Shown piece by piece: positions 1 to 8,166 of a stretch of 39,604 bases of DNA. Below the pieces are notes generated by a model. It searched no databases, had not been told where the DNA came from, and saw nothing but the letters and a program-made list of their open reading frames with translations. This DNA comes from JBJXGC01 sp046154545. GTDB taxonomy: Bacteria > Chloroflexota > Dehalococcoidia > Tepidiformales > Tepidiformaceae. How positions within the stretch are numbered: position 1 is the first letter of the stretch; every line of letters starts with the position of its first letter. A program made the position numbers and the translations under genes. The stretch is from NCBI GenBank assembly GCA_046154545.1, contig JBJXGC010000327.1, forward strand, positions 1 to 39,604. Reading direction: 5' to 3'.

Positions 1-225
1 TTCGAACCGCTCGGCTACGGGGCCATCGCCCTGGCGCTGATCATGTCCGTCGTGCTGGCGCTGGACCCGGTGCTGCGGCGGCAGGCGCGTGCCACGGGAC
101 GCCCAGCCCCGGCGGTGCTCGAACCTCAGACCAAGCGAGCCATCGAGGAGTTCTTCGCGGCGGCTGAGCGCCGGGGCCGGAACGCTTCCGGGGCCGACGA
201 CCAGGCGGACCGCCCTTCCTCCTGA
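1..225 (+). CDS. C-terminal fragment of a membrane protein (5' end outside window)
   Basis: The reading frame is open from base 1 and stops with TGA at 223-225, so only the last 74 residues are visible. They begin with a hydrophobic stretch (about residues 5-22 of the fragment) that looks like a final transmembrane helix. A basic, charged cytoplasmic-like tail follows, with R/K-rich patches. No family can be named from this fragment. An ATG at 43 lies inside the hydrophobic segment and is unlikely to be a true start. The gene converges on the minus-strand gene that follows. Confidence 0.6.
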   Translation, partial: FEPLGYGAIALALIMSVVLALDPVLRRQARATGRPAPAVLEPQTKRAIEEFFAAAERRGRNASGADDQADRPSS

Positions 226-238
226 CTATGCGCCGGCG

Positions 239-271
239 ATCTGGGCCACGCCCTCAGGGTCGGGCCCAGAT
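239..271. terminator. Hairpin between convergent genes, possible bidirectional terminator
   Basis: ATCTGGGCC at 239-247 pairs perfectly with GGCCCAGAT at 263-271 around a 15-nt loop. It lies between the stop of the partial plus-strand gene and the stop (254-256) of the minus-strand gene, and its right arm overlaps the last codons of the latter. There is no clear T-tract, so its role in termination is inferred from position and symmetry only. Confidence 0.4.
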
Positions 272-1603
272 GTGAAAGTCTCGCGCGAGGTATGGGCCCT
301 CGTACCAGGCGTCCTTGGTGAACCGGACGCTCACACTTCGTGTGCCCTCGGGGATGGGCGTCCAGTAGCTGGAGAAGTGCTCCGGGTGGTCGCCGTTGGC
401 GCTGGCCCACTGTTTCTCGGCCGCCTGAAAGGGGCCTCCATCGAAGCTCAATTCAACTGTGCCGATAGCCGCGAACCGGAGTGTCGCGTTGGCCGGCGCC
501 GGGCTGGCGAAGGTGATGGGCTCGCGGGGGCCTTCCGTGTAGCGCTGGTTCGCGGGAATAATCACGAACGGGATGGCGGGGGCCAGGGCGATGTTGTCCC
601 AGTGCCAGGTAGCGGGGACGCCAGCGCCGTCCTTAGCCGGGTTGTAGGAATGGTGCCCGAATTGGACGACGCCCTGGGCCCAGGCCAGGGCCGGGATCTC
701 TTCGTCAAAAAAGACGACCGCGGAGCCCGTTGGGCTTGCCTGGCGTTCGAGGCGGACGTGGGTGCGGCTCAACGTGAGCTTAAACGGCTGGCGGGTGGCC
801 GCTTCATTCGTGCCCGCCTTGATCCCCTGGCCTGACGATGGAGTGCCGAACCGGTCGCCATACCCGGTGCCCGCGCCATCCGTATAGACCGTCAGCACCG
901 GCGTGCCTTCGGCCGGCTGGATGCTAATGTGGACGGCGTTCCGGGGCGCACCGGCAAGATCGACCTCGCCCTCGTCGAAGGGCAGAGCGACGTTGTCGGC
1001 ATACGGCGAAATCCAGATGTCCCACCAATCGCGGGTGCTCATGCGCTCGGTCGAGATGTCGAAACTGACCGTGGCGGCGCGGTCCGAGAAATCGAGGAGT
1101 TGGCCCGGGGTCAGCATGATCTCGCCGTAGCCGCTGGCCCGGAGCGCGGTCATAAGGTGGTCGCGGCACTGAAAGACGGCGCCTTCGTAGGTGTGGTTCT
1201 CGTGAGCGGCCGGGGGGCCTACGCAGTCGCTGCCGTGCTGGGCCTCCATCGGTTCCAGTTCTGTCCAGGTGCCGGTGTCTCGGCTATGGACCTGCAGGTC
1301 CCAGCCGGTCAACCCACAGAGCCCAAGCGGCGCGGGAGGGGCGCCGTCGAAGGTGGCGATGAAGGCCCCGGCGTTGGTTGTCCCACCCGCGATGCGTTCG
1401 CACTGCCGGGCCGGCCGGGCCGGTTCCGGGGTGTCGGCCCCGCTTACCGCCGGTTTGGCGGTGTCGCCGGCACGGTCGGCGCGGGCTGTCGAAGCGGCCG
1501 GGGAGCCGGGTTCGTTCGCGCCATCGTATGCGACGAATGAGACGACGGAGATGCCGAGCACACCGATGCCGGCGATCAAGAGTCTGCTGGTTGCGTCGAG
1601 CAT
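254..1603 (-). CDS. Exported or membrane-anchored protein of unknown function, possible lectin-like fold
   Basis: A 449-residue protein. A hydrophobic N-terminal segment (about residues 7-25) acts as a signal peptide or anchor. A low-complexity Ala/Pro/Thr linker (about 30-65) leads into a large extracytoplasmic domain rich in aromatic, Gly and Asp residues with several cysteines. The pattern of beta-strand-like segments and the phrase TWHWDNIALAP resemble concanavalin-A-like glucan-binding domains, but I cannot assign a Pfam family. It is the last ORF of the polysaccharide cluster, with AGGAAAGG about 9 nt before its ATG. A role in binding or trimming the exported polysaccharide is inferred from context. 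Confidence 0.6.
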   Translation of the reverse strand: MLDATSRLLIAGIGVLGISVVSFVAYDGANEPGSPAASTARADRAGDTAKPAVSGADTPEPARPARQCERIAGGTTNAGAFIATFDGAPPAPLGLCGLTGWDLQVHSRDTGTWTELEPMEAQHGSDCVGPPAAHENHTYEGAVFQCRDHLMTALRASGYGEIMLTPGQLLDFSDRAATVSFDISTERMSTRDWWDIWISPYADNVALPFDEGEVDLAGAPRNAVHISIQPAEGTPVLTVYTDGAGTGYGDRFGTPSSGQGIKAGTNEAATRQPFKLTLSRTHVRLERQASPTGSAVVFFDEEIPALAWAQGVVQFGHHSYNPAKDGAGVPATWHWDNIALAPAIPFVIIPANQRYTEGPREPITFASPAPANATLRFAAIGTVELSFDGGPFQAAEKQWASANGDHPEHFSSYWTPIPEGTRSVSVRFTKDAWYEGPYLARDFHIWARP

Positions 1604-1629
1604 GCTGAGTCGTCCTTTCCTGGCTGGTG

Positions 1630-1645
1630 GGCGGCCTTCGCCGCC
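1630..1645 (-). other. GC-rich hairpin between glycosyltransferase and downstream exported protein
   Basis: GGCGGC-CTTC-GCCGCC is a perfect 6-bp stem with a tetraloop in the 51-nt gap between the two minus-strand genes. It could lower readthrough or stabilise the upstream mRNA end. No U-tract follows. Confidence 0.35.
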
Positions 1646-1654
1646 TGGGCGGGG

Positions 1655-2626
1655 TCAGACGGCAGGTGCGAGAGCTGGCGCCCCGGAGGCACGCAACTGG
1701 CGTGCGGCGTGGGCATACTCCAGTTCGTAGGCGAAGCTGAGTGCGCGGGTCGAGAGCCGAGCGGCGCGAAGCCGCCAGAGCCCGGCGGCGGCGGCTACGG
1801 CCATGCGGGAGACGGCCGGCCCGGCATGAAGGCGGGTGGCGGCGGACCCCGCGACGCGCGAAAGCGGGTTACGATGGGCGCGCTCGCCAGCAAGCTGGTC
1901 GAGCCAGGCGAGGGACGGGTAGAGGTCGTCGATCGCGCGGTCGAAGCGGGCGTATTCACGGGGGATCTTGAGCCAACTGGCGAGACTGCGACGGGAGTAA
2001 TGCCAGCCGATAGCGCCGGGGTCGAAAGCGAACCGGCAGCCCACCCGCTCAAGGCGGATCCCGAGTTCGATGTCTTCGGCACGGGTAAACCGGACGTCAA
2101 AGCCGCCAGCCCGCTCGAAGTCGAGACGTCCGAGGGCGGTGTTCCCGGTGAAGAGCTGGCGAAAGGTTGGTGCGTAGAAACCCAGTTCCATCTTTCGGTA
2201 CTCGGCGGCAAGGGTCTGGGCCTCCCAGAAGTTCCACGGGGTCGGCTCCCAATCGTGGGGAGCCAGGAGCGGCCCGATGCTGACGACGTGGTTGCTACCG
2301 TCACCGAGCTGGACAAGATGCCGTTCGAGCAGCCGCTCTTCCGCGTCCACGTCGTCATCGACAAAGCAGATGAAGTCGGCGCTGCTCAGGCTCACGCCCA
2401 GGTTGCGGGCGAAGGCGGGCCCCGAATTGCGGGGGGTGCGGACGACGCGGACGTTCGCTAGTCCCGGCCGGCGGCCGTCGACGAAGGCTTCGACGGCGGG
2501 CTCGCTCCCGTCATCGACGACGATGATGCCGGACGGTGGATGCGACTGCCTGGCCAGCGCATCGAGAGAACGGAGGAGGCGTTCGTGCCGATTGTGAGTG
2601 GCGATGATGACGTCGATCGTCGTCAC
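1655..2626 (-). CDS. Family 2 glycosyltransferase
   Basis: A GT-A fold, GT2 family enzyme that would move a sugar from a nucleotide-sugar donor onto the growing repeat unit. The N-terminus has the strand IDVIIATHNR, then IIVVDDGS and the metal-binding FVDDDVD. The motif RAEDIELGIRL further on matches the acceptor-side ED motif of the family. The ORF is open upstream to 2797, but that stretch overlaps the ligase gene and is not GT2-like. I place the start at the GTG at 2626, giving 323 residues. No strong Shine-Dalgarno is visible, so the start is uncertain. The C-terminal third is Ala/Arg-rich and looks helical. It follows the O-antigen ligase by 49 nt. Confidence 0.82.
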   Translation of the reverse strand: MTTIDVIIATHNRHERLLRSLDALARQSHPPSGIIVVDDGSEPAVEAFVDGRRPGLANVRVVRTPRNSGPAFARNLGVSLSSADFICFVDDDVDAEERLLERHLVQLGDGSNHVVSIGPLLAPHDWEPTPWNFWEAQTLAAEYRKMELGFYAPTFRQLFTGNTALGRLDFERAGGFDVRFTRAEDIELGIRLERVGCRFAFDPGAIGWHYSRRSLASWLKIPREYARFDRAIDDLYPSLAWLDQLAGERAHRNPLSRVAGSAATRLHAGPAVSRMAVAAAAGLWRLRAARLSTRALSFAYELEYAHAARQLRASGAPALAPAV

Positions 2627-2675
2627 GACACGAAGCCCTGGTGCCGAACGGGGAGCGGGTGCAACGAGAGCGTCC

Positions 2676-4157
2676 TCATTCGTCGATAGCCTTCTTGTGC
2701 AGGGATTCGGCAGCCTTGAGGGAGAGAGCGACCGCCATAAGCACGGCGAGCAGGCCGCAGCTTCGCGTACTGACGAAGGCGAGATCGACCTTGCCATAGG
2801 CGAGGTAGCAGGCCAAACCGGCGGCCGTGATCATCGGCACGACGGGGAGAACAGGTGCGCGGGCGAAGCCGCGCATGTTCAGGAAACACTGGCGAAGGGC
2901 GAGGACCCAGAGGGTCAGGAAGGCACTAATGCCGACGATCCCCATCTTCAACCAGAGCCAGAGGATATTCTGGTGGGGCGTATAGTTCTGTAGTGGCCAG
3001 AAACTGGTGAGGTCCGGGAGTGGATAGAACGAGACGAACGGACGGCCAAAGCCAACGCCGAAGATTTCGCCAAGGTAGAGCGTCTGTTCGACGTTAAACC
3101 GCTCATTCACGCGGTACTGGTCGGAGCTGTCGTCCCTTGCGTCCGGATCGATCTGGGACCGGACAGCACGGGCCGGCTGCGCGGCGGCTCCATACGTCTT
3201 GTTCCAATAGGCCCCCAGGTAGAGGGCGCCGAGGACAAAGAGGGGGAGTGAGGCCATGAGTACGAGGGCGGGCTTCCGGGGCAGCAGGAAGGCGAAGGTG
3301 AAGAGCATCCCTACGATGAGGACGAGTGTGCCGGCGCGGCGGCCGGTGGCGAGCAGGGCAAAGAGCACGATGAGGTTGTGGAGGAGGAAGAGCCAGCGGC
3401 GGCGGGGCTTCTGCGTCCGAATCATGAGCAGGCAGCCGGCCACGAACGCCAATCCGAGAAACACCGCATCTTCGTGGGCGAACGCTGCCTCGACCGGGAC
3501 CGGAGAATTGCCATCCTTGATATAGACCTGGTAGCGGACGGTGACGATGAGGGCGAGCGTGGTGCTCGCGAGCATGGCGACGCGGGCAACAGTCCAGCCG
3601 TCCACTCCCATCATCTTGCGGGCGATGATGAAGGCGAGAGATGAATAGATGAGGCCGCGCATTTCGTGGTAGGCGAGGGTTGAATCTCCGCCCTGGCTCA
3701 GCCCATAGGCGAGGCCGGCGGCCATGACGATGGGGATTGCCCAGACGAGCATCGGCAACGGTTGGAGACCCTGGGCTGTGTTCTTCCGGAACGCGAAGGA
3801 GATGGCGGTAAACGTCAGGAAGAGCTCGAAGGGGGAGATGGTGACCGGGAAGATCCCTTCCAGGGCCGGCGCCATTTCGAAGAGCGCGACGCTGATCGGC
3901 TTCGTCTGGTCGATGGCGGCTGGCTCGAAGGCCAGGCCGAGAAACAGGAGCAAGAGCGCGGACTTGCGGGGAGCGAAGATCGCGAGGCCGAGAAGGGCGG
4001 CGTACAGGGGCACGAGCAACGCCCAGAAGCCGAGTACGGCCACCAGCACGGCGGCGCTGGCGCCGAGCGCGGCGAAGGCTCCGCCAGTCAGGGCCCACCA
4101 CGGCAAGGCGATGCCCGGGCGGCGGTGGCGGCGGAGGGCAGCTGCTGAAGACGTCAT
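2676..4157 (-). CDS. O-antigen ligase/polymerase-like membrane protein (Wzy_C type)
   Basis: A 493-residue polytopic membrane protein with about 10-12 hydrophobic helices and a long extracytoplasmic loop rich in Tyr, Arg and Asp around residues 300-380. The signature HQNILWLWLKMGIVG after that loop matches the Wzy/WaaL (PF04932) pattern in which a conserved His precedes a helix. Such proteins polymerise or ligate lipid-linked repeat units on the outer face of the membrane. Its ATG overlaps the stop of the preceding 48-codon gene in an ATGA arrangement, so the two are probably translationally coupled. Whether it acts as polymerase or ligase cannot be told from sequence. Confidence 0.85.
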   Translation of the reverse strand: MTSSAAALRRHRRPGIALPWWALTGGAFAALGASAAVLVAVLGFWALLVPLYAALLGLAIFAPRKSALLLLFLGLAFEPAAIDQTKPISVALFEMAPALEGIFPVTISPFELFLTFTAISFAFRKNTAQGLQPLPMLVWAIPIVMAAGLAYGLSQGGDSTLAYHEMRGLIYSSLAFIIARKMMGVDGWTVARVAMLASTTLALIVTVRYQVYIKDGNSPVPVEAAFAHEDAVFLGLAFVAGCLLMIRTQKPRRRWLFLLHNLIVLFALLATGRRAGTLVLIVGMLFTFAFLLPRKPALVLMASLPLFVLGALYLGAYWNKTYGAAAQPARAVRSQIDPDARDDSSDQYRVNERFNVEQTLYLGEIFGVGFGRPFVSFYPLPDLTSFWPLQNYTPHQNILWLWLKMGIVGISAFLTLWVLALRQCFLNMRGFARAPVLPVVPMITAAGLACYLAYGKVDLAFVSTRSCGLLAVLMAVALSLKAAESLHKKAIDE

Positions 4158-4300
4158 CCCAGCTCGCCCATGCGAAGGAGCATGACTGCCGAGATGGCGA
4201 CGAGGCCGAAGATCACGATGGAGTCATTCGGCACGAAGCGCCGTGCTGCCTTGCGGCTGAAGATCCATGCAAACAGCACCAGGAGCCAGAGGAACAGCAT
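4154..4300 (-). CDS. 48-aa membrane protein of the polysaccharide operon
   Basis: A small ORF starting MLFLWLLVLFAWIF with two predicted transmembrane helices (about residues 2-14 and 27-42). They are separated by a basic loop, SRKAARRFVPND. The ATG at 4300 is 11 nt downstream of the cpsD-like stop, with GGGGCG as a weak ribosome site. Its stop overlaps the ligase start by 4 nt. The frame is open further upstream, but that part overlaps the cpsD-like gene. I recognise no family. Tight packing between the kinase-like ATPase and the ligase suggests it belongs to the export or polymerisation machinery. Confidence 0.6.
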   Translation of the reverse strand: MLFLWLLVLFAWIFSRKAARRFVPNDSIVIFGLVAISAVMLLRMGELG

Positions 4301-4311
4301 CGCTGACGCCC

Positions 4312-5019
4312 CTACTGTCGCATTTCGAGGATGCGTTCCACCCAGGCGGGGACACTCGATCTGCGGCGGTTCACGACGACGCCCAGGATGCGGGCATCCT
4401 TGAGGAGGTGGAGCGTGCGCTCGAGGTCCTGGCGGTTGGTGCGGCCGTGGCGGACGACGACGATGACACCGTCGCAACGCTGCGCAAGCGCGGGCGTCGT
4501 CATCGACCGGAGGGCAGCCGGGAGGTCGAGGATGACATAGCGGTTTGAGCGCTTGAGCTGGCCGATAACGTCGGCAAGCCGGTCAGACCGGGCAGCCCGG
4601 TTGGGCTCGAGGGTGTGGCCGCCGGCGGGGATGACGCGCATGGTCGCGCTCACGGGATAGAACACGTCGTTCAGCCGCGATGAGCCGTTGAGGAGCTCGG
4701 CGAAGCCCGATTGGCCTTCGAGGCCGTACTCCTTATCGACGGAGTGGGTCGCGAAGTCGGCGTCGATGAGCGTCGCCCTGGCGCCGAAGTCTCGTGAGAG
4801 CGAGGACGCCAGGGCGATGGCGATGGTCGTCTTCCCATCGCCGTAGCCGGGGCTTGTGACGCCGATGGCGAGCGGGGCGGGCCGGCCCATGGTGGCGAAT
4901 TCGTCCTGATCGCCTTCCTCCACGCCCACACCAAAGCCGCCATCGAGTTCGGCCATCACATGAATCTCGCGCAGCGCTTCCTGCAGCTTGCCGCGGGTCC
5001 GTTCGTCGATCGCGTTCAT
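4312..5019 (-). CDS. CpsD/CapB-type ATPase (BY-kinase-like), no tyrosine tail
   Basis: A 235-residue P-loop ATPase of the bacterial tyrosine kinase/MinD-like group. It has Walker A at 53-65 (SPGYGDGKTT, Lys63), Walker A' at 83-89 (TLIDADF) and Walker B at 161-168 (YVILDLPA). In the known family it pairs with a Wzz/CapA-type membrane activator and controls polysaccharide chain length. The neighbour upstream is such a protein, and the two genes overlap by ATGA. The C-terminus (VPAWVERILEMRQ) lacks the usual tyrosine cluster. Classical C-terminal autophosphorylation therefore seems absent. Confidence 0.82.
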   Translation of the reverse strand: MNAIDERTRGKLQEALREIHVMAELDGGFGVGVEEGDQDEFATMGRPAPLAIGVTSPGYGDGKTTIAIALASSLSRDFGARATLIDADFATHSVDKEYGLEGQSGFAELLNGSSRLNDVFYPVSATMRVIPAGGHTLEPNRAARSDRLADVIGQLKRSNRYVILDLPAALRSMTTPALAQRCDGVIVVVRHGRTNRQDLERTLHLLKDARILGVVVNRRRSSVPAWVERILEMRQ

Positions 5020-6056
5020 GAGGCGGTACCGTCCTGGGCGGGCATGGTGCTGATGGACGCCGCTACGGCGCGGGCGTAATCGGAACGGCGGGCGCGGGTG
5101 AGCCAGGCGATGGGATTGAGCTTACCCAGGAAGCCACGGCTGCCGTTCAACTCTGGGACGTAGGCCAGGAGTTGCACGGGGAGGCCGACCAGATCCTCCG
5201 AGGAGCGGATGGAGTGGTCGCTGCGGAAGACGAGGTAGAGATAGCAGGCGGCAAGGGCGAGCCCGAACCCCAGTCCGACGACCGGATAGCCGAGGCGCTT
5301 GGTGATGGACACGGGCACCGGCGCGAGGGGTAGCCGTGCCTCATCCTGGACGGTGAAGGCCGCTTCAACGCCCTGATTGGCGGTGAGGAGCGTGCGCTGG
5401 GCCGTTTGCAGGTCGGTATTCAACCCATCCACGATCTGCGTCTGAGAGGCGACGGAGTCGAGCAGGCGCGGGTAGGTGAGGTCCGTCTTGCTGTCGGGCG
5501 CGGTTGGATGGGTGGCGAGGTAGCCCGACAGGTCGGCGCGGCGGATATCGAGTTCATCCTTCGCCAACGCGAGCTGCGCCGTGAAGTAGGTGATGGCGAT
5601 TTCCGTTTGGCGCTGCGACTCCGCCACGGCACGGGTCAGGTACTCCTGCGTGACGGCGGTCACCAGACGCTGGGCGATCTCGGGCGACGGCGTGGTCGCC
5701 TGGATGGAGATCAGGCTGACGCCAATGGCGCTGACCGACACGTGCTTGGCGACGAGAAGCTCCGATTCAGCTCCAAGGCCAGCGTTCGCGGCGACGGTCT
5801 GGCGGAACGATCGTGTGCTCAGCAGGTCGTACATCACCTGCGTCTGGGCCTGGGCGGCGGTGATGTACGGATTCGACGCTCGGCCGAGGGTGCCGCCGTC
5901 GATCGAATCGGGGCGAGCCACCCAGACGGTGGAGGTCGACTGATACTCGGGCTCTTTGCGAGTGAGCATGACGACGAGGATTGGGGCGAGGACGACCGGG
6001 AGGGCGACCACCCACCAGCGGCGGAAGACTGCCTCAACCAGCTTGCGTGGAATCAA
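5016..6056 (-). CDS. Wzz/CapA-like polysaccharide co-polymerase
   Basis: A 346-residue chain-length determinant protein. The first helix is at about 14-32 (WWVVALPVVLAPILVVML) and the second at about 253-275 (LGYPVVGLGFGLALAACYLYLVF). They flank an extracytoplasmic domain with long helical, Ala/Gln-rich segments. It starts with a TTG codon preceded by GAGGAGG at good spacing. Its stop overlaps the cpsD-like start (ATGA), which fits the usual partnership of this membrane protein with the ATPase. The cytoplasmic tail after the second helix is about 70 residues. In this family that tail contacts the ATPase. Confidence 0.85.
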   Translation of the reverse strand: MIPRKLVEAVFRRWWVVALPVVLAPILVVMLTRKEPEYQSTSTVWVARPDSIDGGTLGRASNPYITAAQAQTQVMYDLLSTRSFRQTVAANAGLGAESELLVAKHVSVSAIGVSLISIQATTPSPEIAQRLVTAVTQEYLTRAVAESQRQTEIAITYFTAQLALAKDELDIRRADLSGYLATHPTAPDSKTDLTYPRLLDSVASQTQIVDGLNTDLQTAQRTLLTANQGVEAAFTVQDEARLPLAPVPVSITKRLGYPVVGLGFGLALAACYLYLVFRSDHSIRSSEDLVGLPVQLLAYVPELNGSRGFLGKLNPIAWLTRARRSDYARAVAASISTMPAQDGTAS

Positions 6057-6088
6057 CTGTGCCTCCTCGGCCGGCCCGGCCGCGCCAC

Positions 6089-6109
6089 GGTTTGTTACCG
6101 AATCGTAAC
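6089..6109 (-). promoter_or_regulatory. Candidate promoter/operator of the wzz-led part of the polysaccharide cluster
   Basis: On the minus strand a TACGAT -10-like hexamer (6107-6102) lies 46 nt before the TTG start of the wzz-like gene. It sits inside a perfect inverted repeat GTTAC-N6-GTAAC (6094-6109). No convincing -35 box is seen. The 10-mer GGTTTGTTAC (6089-6098) also occurs at 11170-11179 upstream of the regulator operon. Confidence 0.4.
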
Positions 6110-6190
6110 GAGATTGGGTGGAGACAACGTTGAGGAGCCGCCGGTTGGGGACCCTTCGCTGTCATACATCGTGATCATCGTCCGCTCTCT

Positions 6191-7153
6191 TTACGGAGTT
6201 GAGCCCACCGGCGCCAACCGCTCCGCCCGGAAGTAGGCGATCGTCCGTTCGAGCCCATCGCGGAGTCCGACTGTTGGCGCCCAGCCAAGGCACTCGCGGG
6301 CGTGCGAGATGTCCGGCCGGCGGCGTTGGGGGTCGTCGCCGACCGGCCCATCCACGTACGTGAGTTCGGAGGGGCTGGCGGCCAGCTCGCGGATGAGGAC
6401 GGCGAACTCGGTGATGGTGTGTTCCTCGGGGTTCCCGAGGTTGAAGACGTCGCCGGTGGTCCCGGGCGTCTCGATGGCGGCCTGGAGGCCCGCTACGAGG
6501 TCCGAGACGTAGCAGAGTGAACGCGTCTGGAAGCCGTCGCCATAGATCGTAAGCGGGCGCCCGGCGATGGCCTGGGTGATGAGGTTGGGGACGACGCGGC
6601 CGTCCTCGGGGTCAGAATTGGGGCCGTAGGTGTTGAAGATCCTGACGATCCGTGCATCGACAGAGCGGGCGTTGATGTAGGCCATGGTGAGCGCCTCGCC
6701 GTACCGCTTGGCTTCGTCGTACATGGAACGCGGGCCGATGGAGCTGACGTTGCCGCGGTACGACTCCCGCTGGGGATGCTCGAGGGGGTCGCCGTAGACT
6801 TCGGACGTGCTGGCGACGACGTAGCGTGCGCGCCAGGCGGCGGCGAGCTCCAGCAGACGGCGGCCGCCTTCGGCGTTCGTGCGCAGGGTCTCGATGGGGT
6901 GACGCTGATAGCCGGGGGGGCTTGCCGGGCTGGCGAGGTTGTAAATGCGGTCGCAGCGGGGCAGGTCCGGGAAGGCCTCAACGATATCGTGCTCGACGAA
7001 GGTGAAGCGTGGGCTCTCGTGAAGGCTGTCGATGTTCACGAGCCGGCCAGTGGCGAGGTTGTCGAGGCAGACAACTTCGTGCCCAGCCTCAAGCAGGTTG
7101 GAGCAGAGGTTAGAGCCGATGAAACCGGCGCCGCCGGCGACGAGGATTTTCAT
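6191..7153 (-). CDS. NAD-dependent sugar epimerase/UDP-glucuronate decarboxylase (UXS-like)
   Basis: A 320-residue extended SDR. The Rossmann motif GGAGFIGSN is at residues 7-15. ASPASPPGYQRHPIETLRTN matches the UXS family, and the catalytic YDEAK is near residue 145. UXS enzymes oxidise and decarboxylate UDP-glucuronate to UDP-xylose, a donor for polysaccharide synthesis. An epimerase on a related substrate is the alternative. A good ribosome site (AAGGAAGG) precedes the ATG. It follows the phosphoglycosyl transferase by 63 nt, a gap that contains a small CCCC-GAA-GGGG hairpin at 7191-7201. A 134-nt gap with its own promoter-like elements separates it from the wzz-like gene. Confidence 0.85.
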   Translation of the reverse strand: MKILVAGGAGFIGSNLCSNLLEAGHEVVCLDNLATGRLVNIDSLHESPRFTFVEHDIVEAFPDLPRCDRIYNLASPASPPGYQRHPIETLRTNAEGGRRLLELAAAWRARYVVASTSEVYGDPLEHPQRESYRGNVSSIGPRSMYDEAKRYGEALTMAYINARSVDARIVRIFNTYGPNSDPEDGRVVPNLITQAIAGRPLTIYGDGFQTRSLCYVSDLVAGLQAAIETPGTTGDVFNLGNPEEHTITEFAVLIRELAASPSELTYVDGPVGDDPQRRRPDISHARECLGWAPTVGLRDGLERTIAYFRAERLAPVGSTP

Positions 7154-7216
7154 ATACCTTCCTTCGTCATCTGAGGAGGCGCCGCGTAGACCCCGAAGGG
7201 GCAGATTAATGCGCCT

Positions 7217-7897
7217 CTAGTATGAGCCATGACCGAAGAGCACGGTCGGGATCGTCTTGGCGAGGATCCGGAGATCGTGCCAAAAGGTGATGTTGCTGGC
7301 GTAGCGGACGTCAAGTTCGACCATATCCGCGAAGTTATGTTGCCCACGTAACGTTACCTGCCACAATCCTGTGATGCCCGGTACGGCCGCGAGACGCTCA
7401 AGATCGCCGTCTTCGTAGCGAAGCACCTCGGACACCGTTGGGGGCCGGGGGCCGACGAGGCTCATATCGCCGCGAAGGATGTTCCAGAGTTGAGGCAGCT
7501 CATCGAGGCTTGTGCGGCGAAGCAGCCGTCCGACGCGGGTGCGGCGGGGGTCGTCCTTCATCTTGAAGATAAAGCCGGAAGCTTCGTTCTGGGCCATCAG
7601 GCCGGGGAGAAGGCGGTCGGCGCCGCGATGCATGGAACGGAACTTCCAGCAACGAAAGAGCTCGCCACCGCGGCCAACGCGAACCTGACGGAAGATTGGC
7701 CCGCCGCGGCTATCGACCATGATGGCGATTGCGATCGCGAGCAAGACGGGCGAGAGGATAACGACGAGTACCGACGCACCAGCAACATCGATAGCGCGCT
7801 TCCAGGCGGGCATTGGCACGGTCTTGATGGCTGAAGCACGGTCGTCAACGTGACGCTCCCGAGCCTGCGGCCGCCTGGCGATTACGGACTGGGCCAT
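7217..7897 (-). CDS. Short undecaprenyl-phosphate sugar phosphotransferase (PF02397)
   Basis: A bacterial sugar transferase that starts the repeat unit by moving sugar-1-phosphate to the polyprenyl carrier. The family core is visible: PAWKRAIDVAGASVLVVILSP with one membrane helix, then PIFRQVRVGRGGELFRCWKFRSM. RRTSLDELPQLWNILRGDMSLVGPRP and PGITGLWQV follow. I start it at the ATG at 7897 because GGAGGAAACA stands directly before it. This gives 226 residues with only one helix, so it is of the small PglC/WecP-like type rather than the roughly 470-residue WbaP type. The open frame further upstream to 8155 is not conserved-looking. Confidence 0.88.
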   Translation of the reverse strand: MAQSVIARRPQARERHVDDRASAIKTVPMPAWKRAIDVAGASVLVVILSPVLLAIAIAIMVDSRGGPIFRQVRVGRGGELFRCWKFRSMHRGADRLLPGLMAQNEASGFIFKMKDDPRRTRVGRLLRRTSLDELPQLWNILRGDMSLVGPRPPTVSEVLRYEDGDLERLAAVPGITGLWQVTLRGQHNFADMVELDVRYASNITFWHDLRILAKTIPTVLFGHGSY

Positions 7898-8123
7898 TGT
7901 TTCCTCCACTTCAACCTGAACGCGTCGTTCCAACTCCACGGTGCCCAGCAACGGGGTATCGCCGTTAGTGCTCGCCGGACCCTGTCGTCCCAGCTCGCAC
8001 CAGCGTTGATACTTAGCCTGCCAGCCCCAAGTTGATCCTCTGTTGAGGTTCAGTGGAGGCCGGGTGCATGCTCCCGTTCGGGCATTACCGGCCAGCCAGG
8101 GCAGCCGCGATCGGGAGGCCAAC

Positions 8124-8129
8124 GTATGA
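8124..8129 (+). promoter_or_regulatory. -10 box of the coiled-coil gene
   Basis: TATGAT lies 37 nt before the ATG at 8167, in the 269-nt divergent gap with the sugar transferase. No clear -35 is seen. The rest of the gap holds nothing else I can identify. Confidence 0.35.
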
Positions 8130-8166
8130 TTCGTGGCATGAGAGGCGCCCCCCATGCCGGATTCGG

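Noticed and set aside
2627..2797. N-terminal extension of the glycosyltransferase
   Set aside because: The first part overlaps the ligase gene and the residues are Arg/Ser/Pro-rich noise; the GT2 fold begins just after 2626.
7191..7201. CCCC-GAA-GGGG hairpin as an intrinsic terminator between the sugar transferase and the decarboxylase genes
   Set aside because: The stem is only 4 bp with no T-tract, and both genes look co-transcribed with a good ribosome site downstream.
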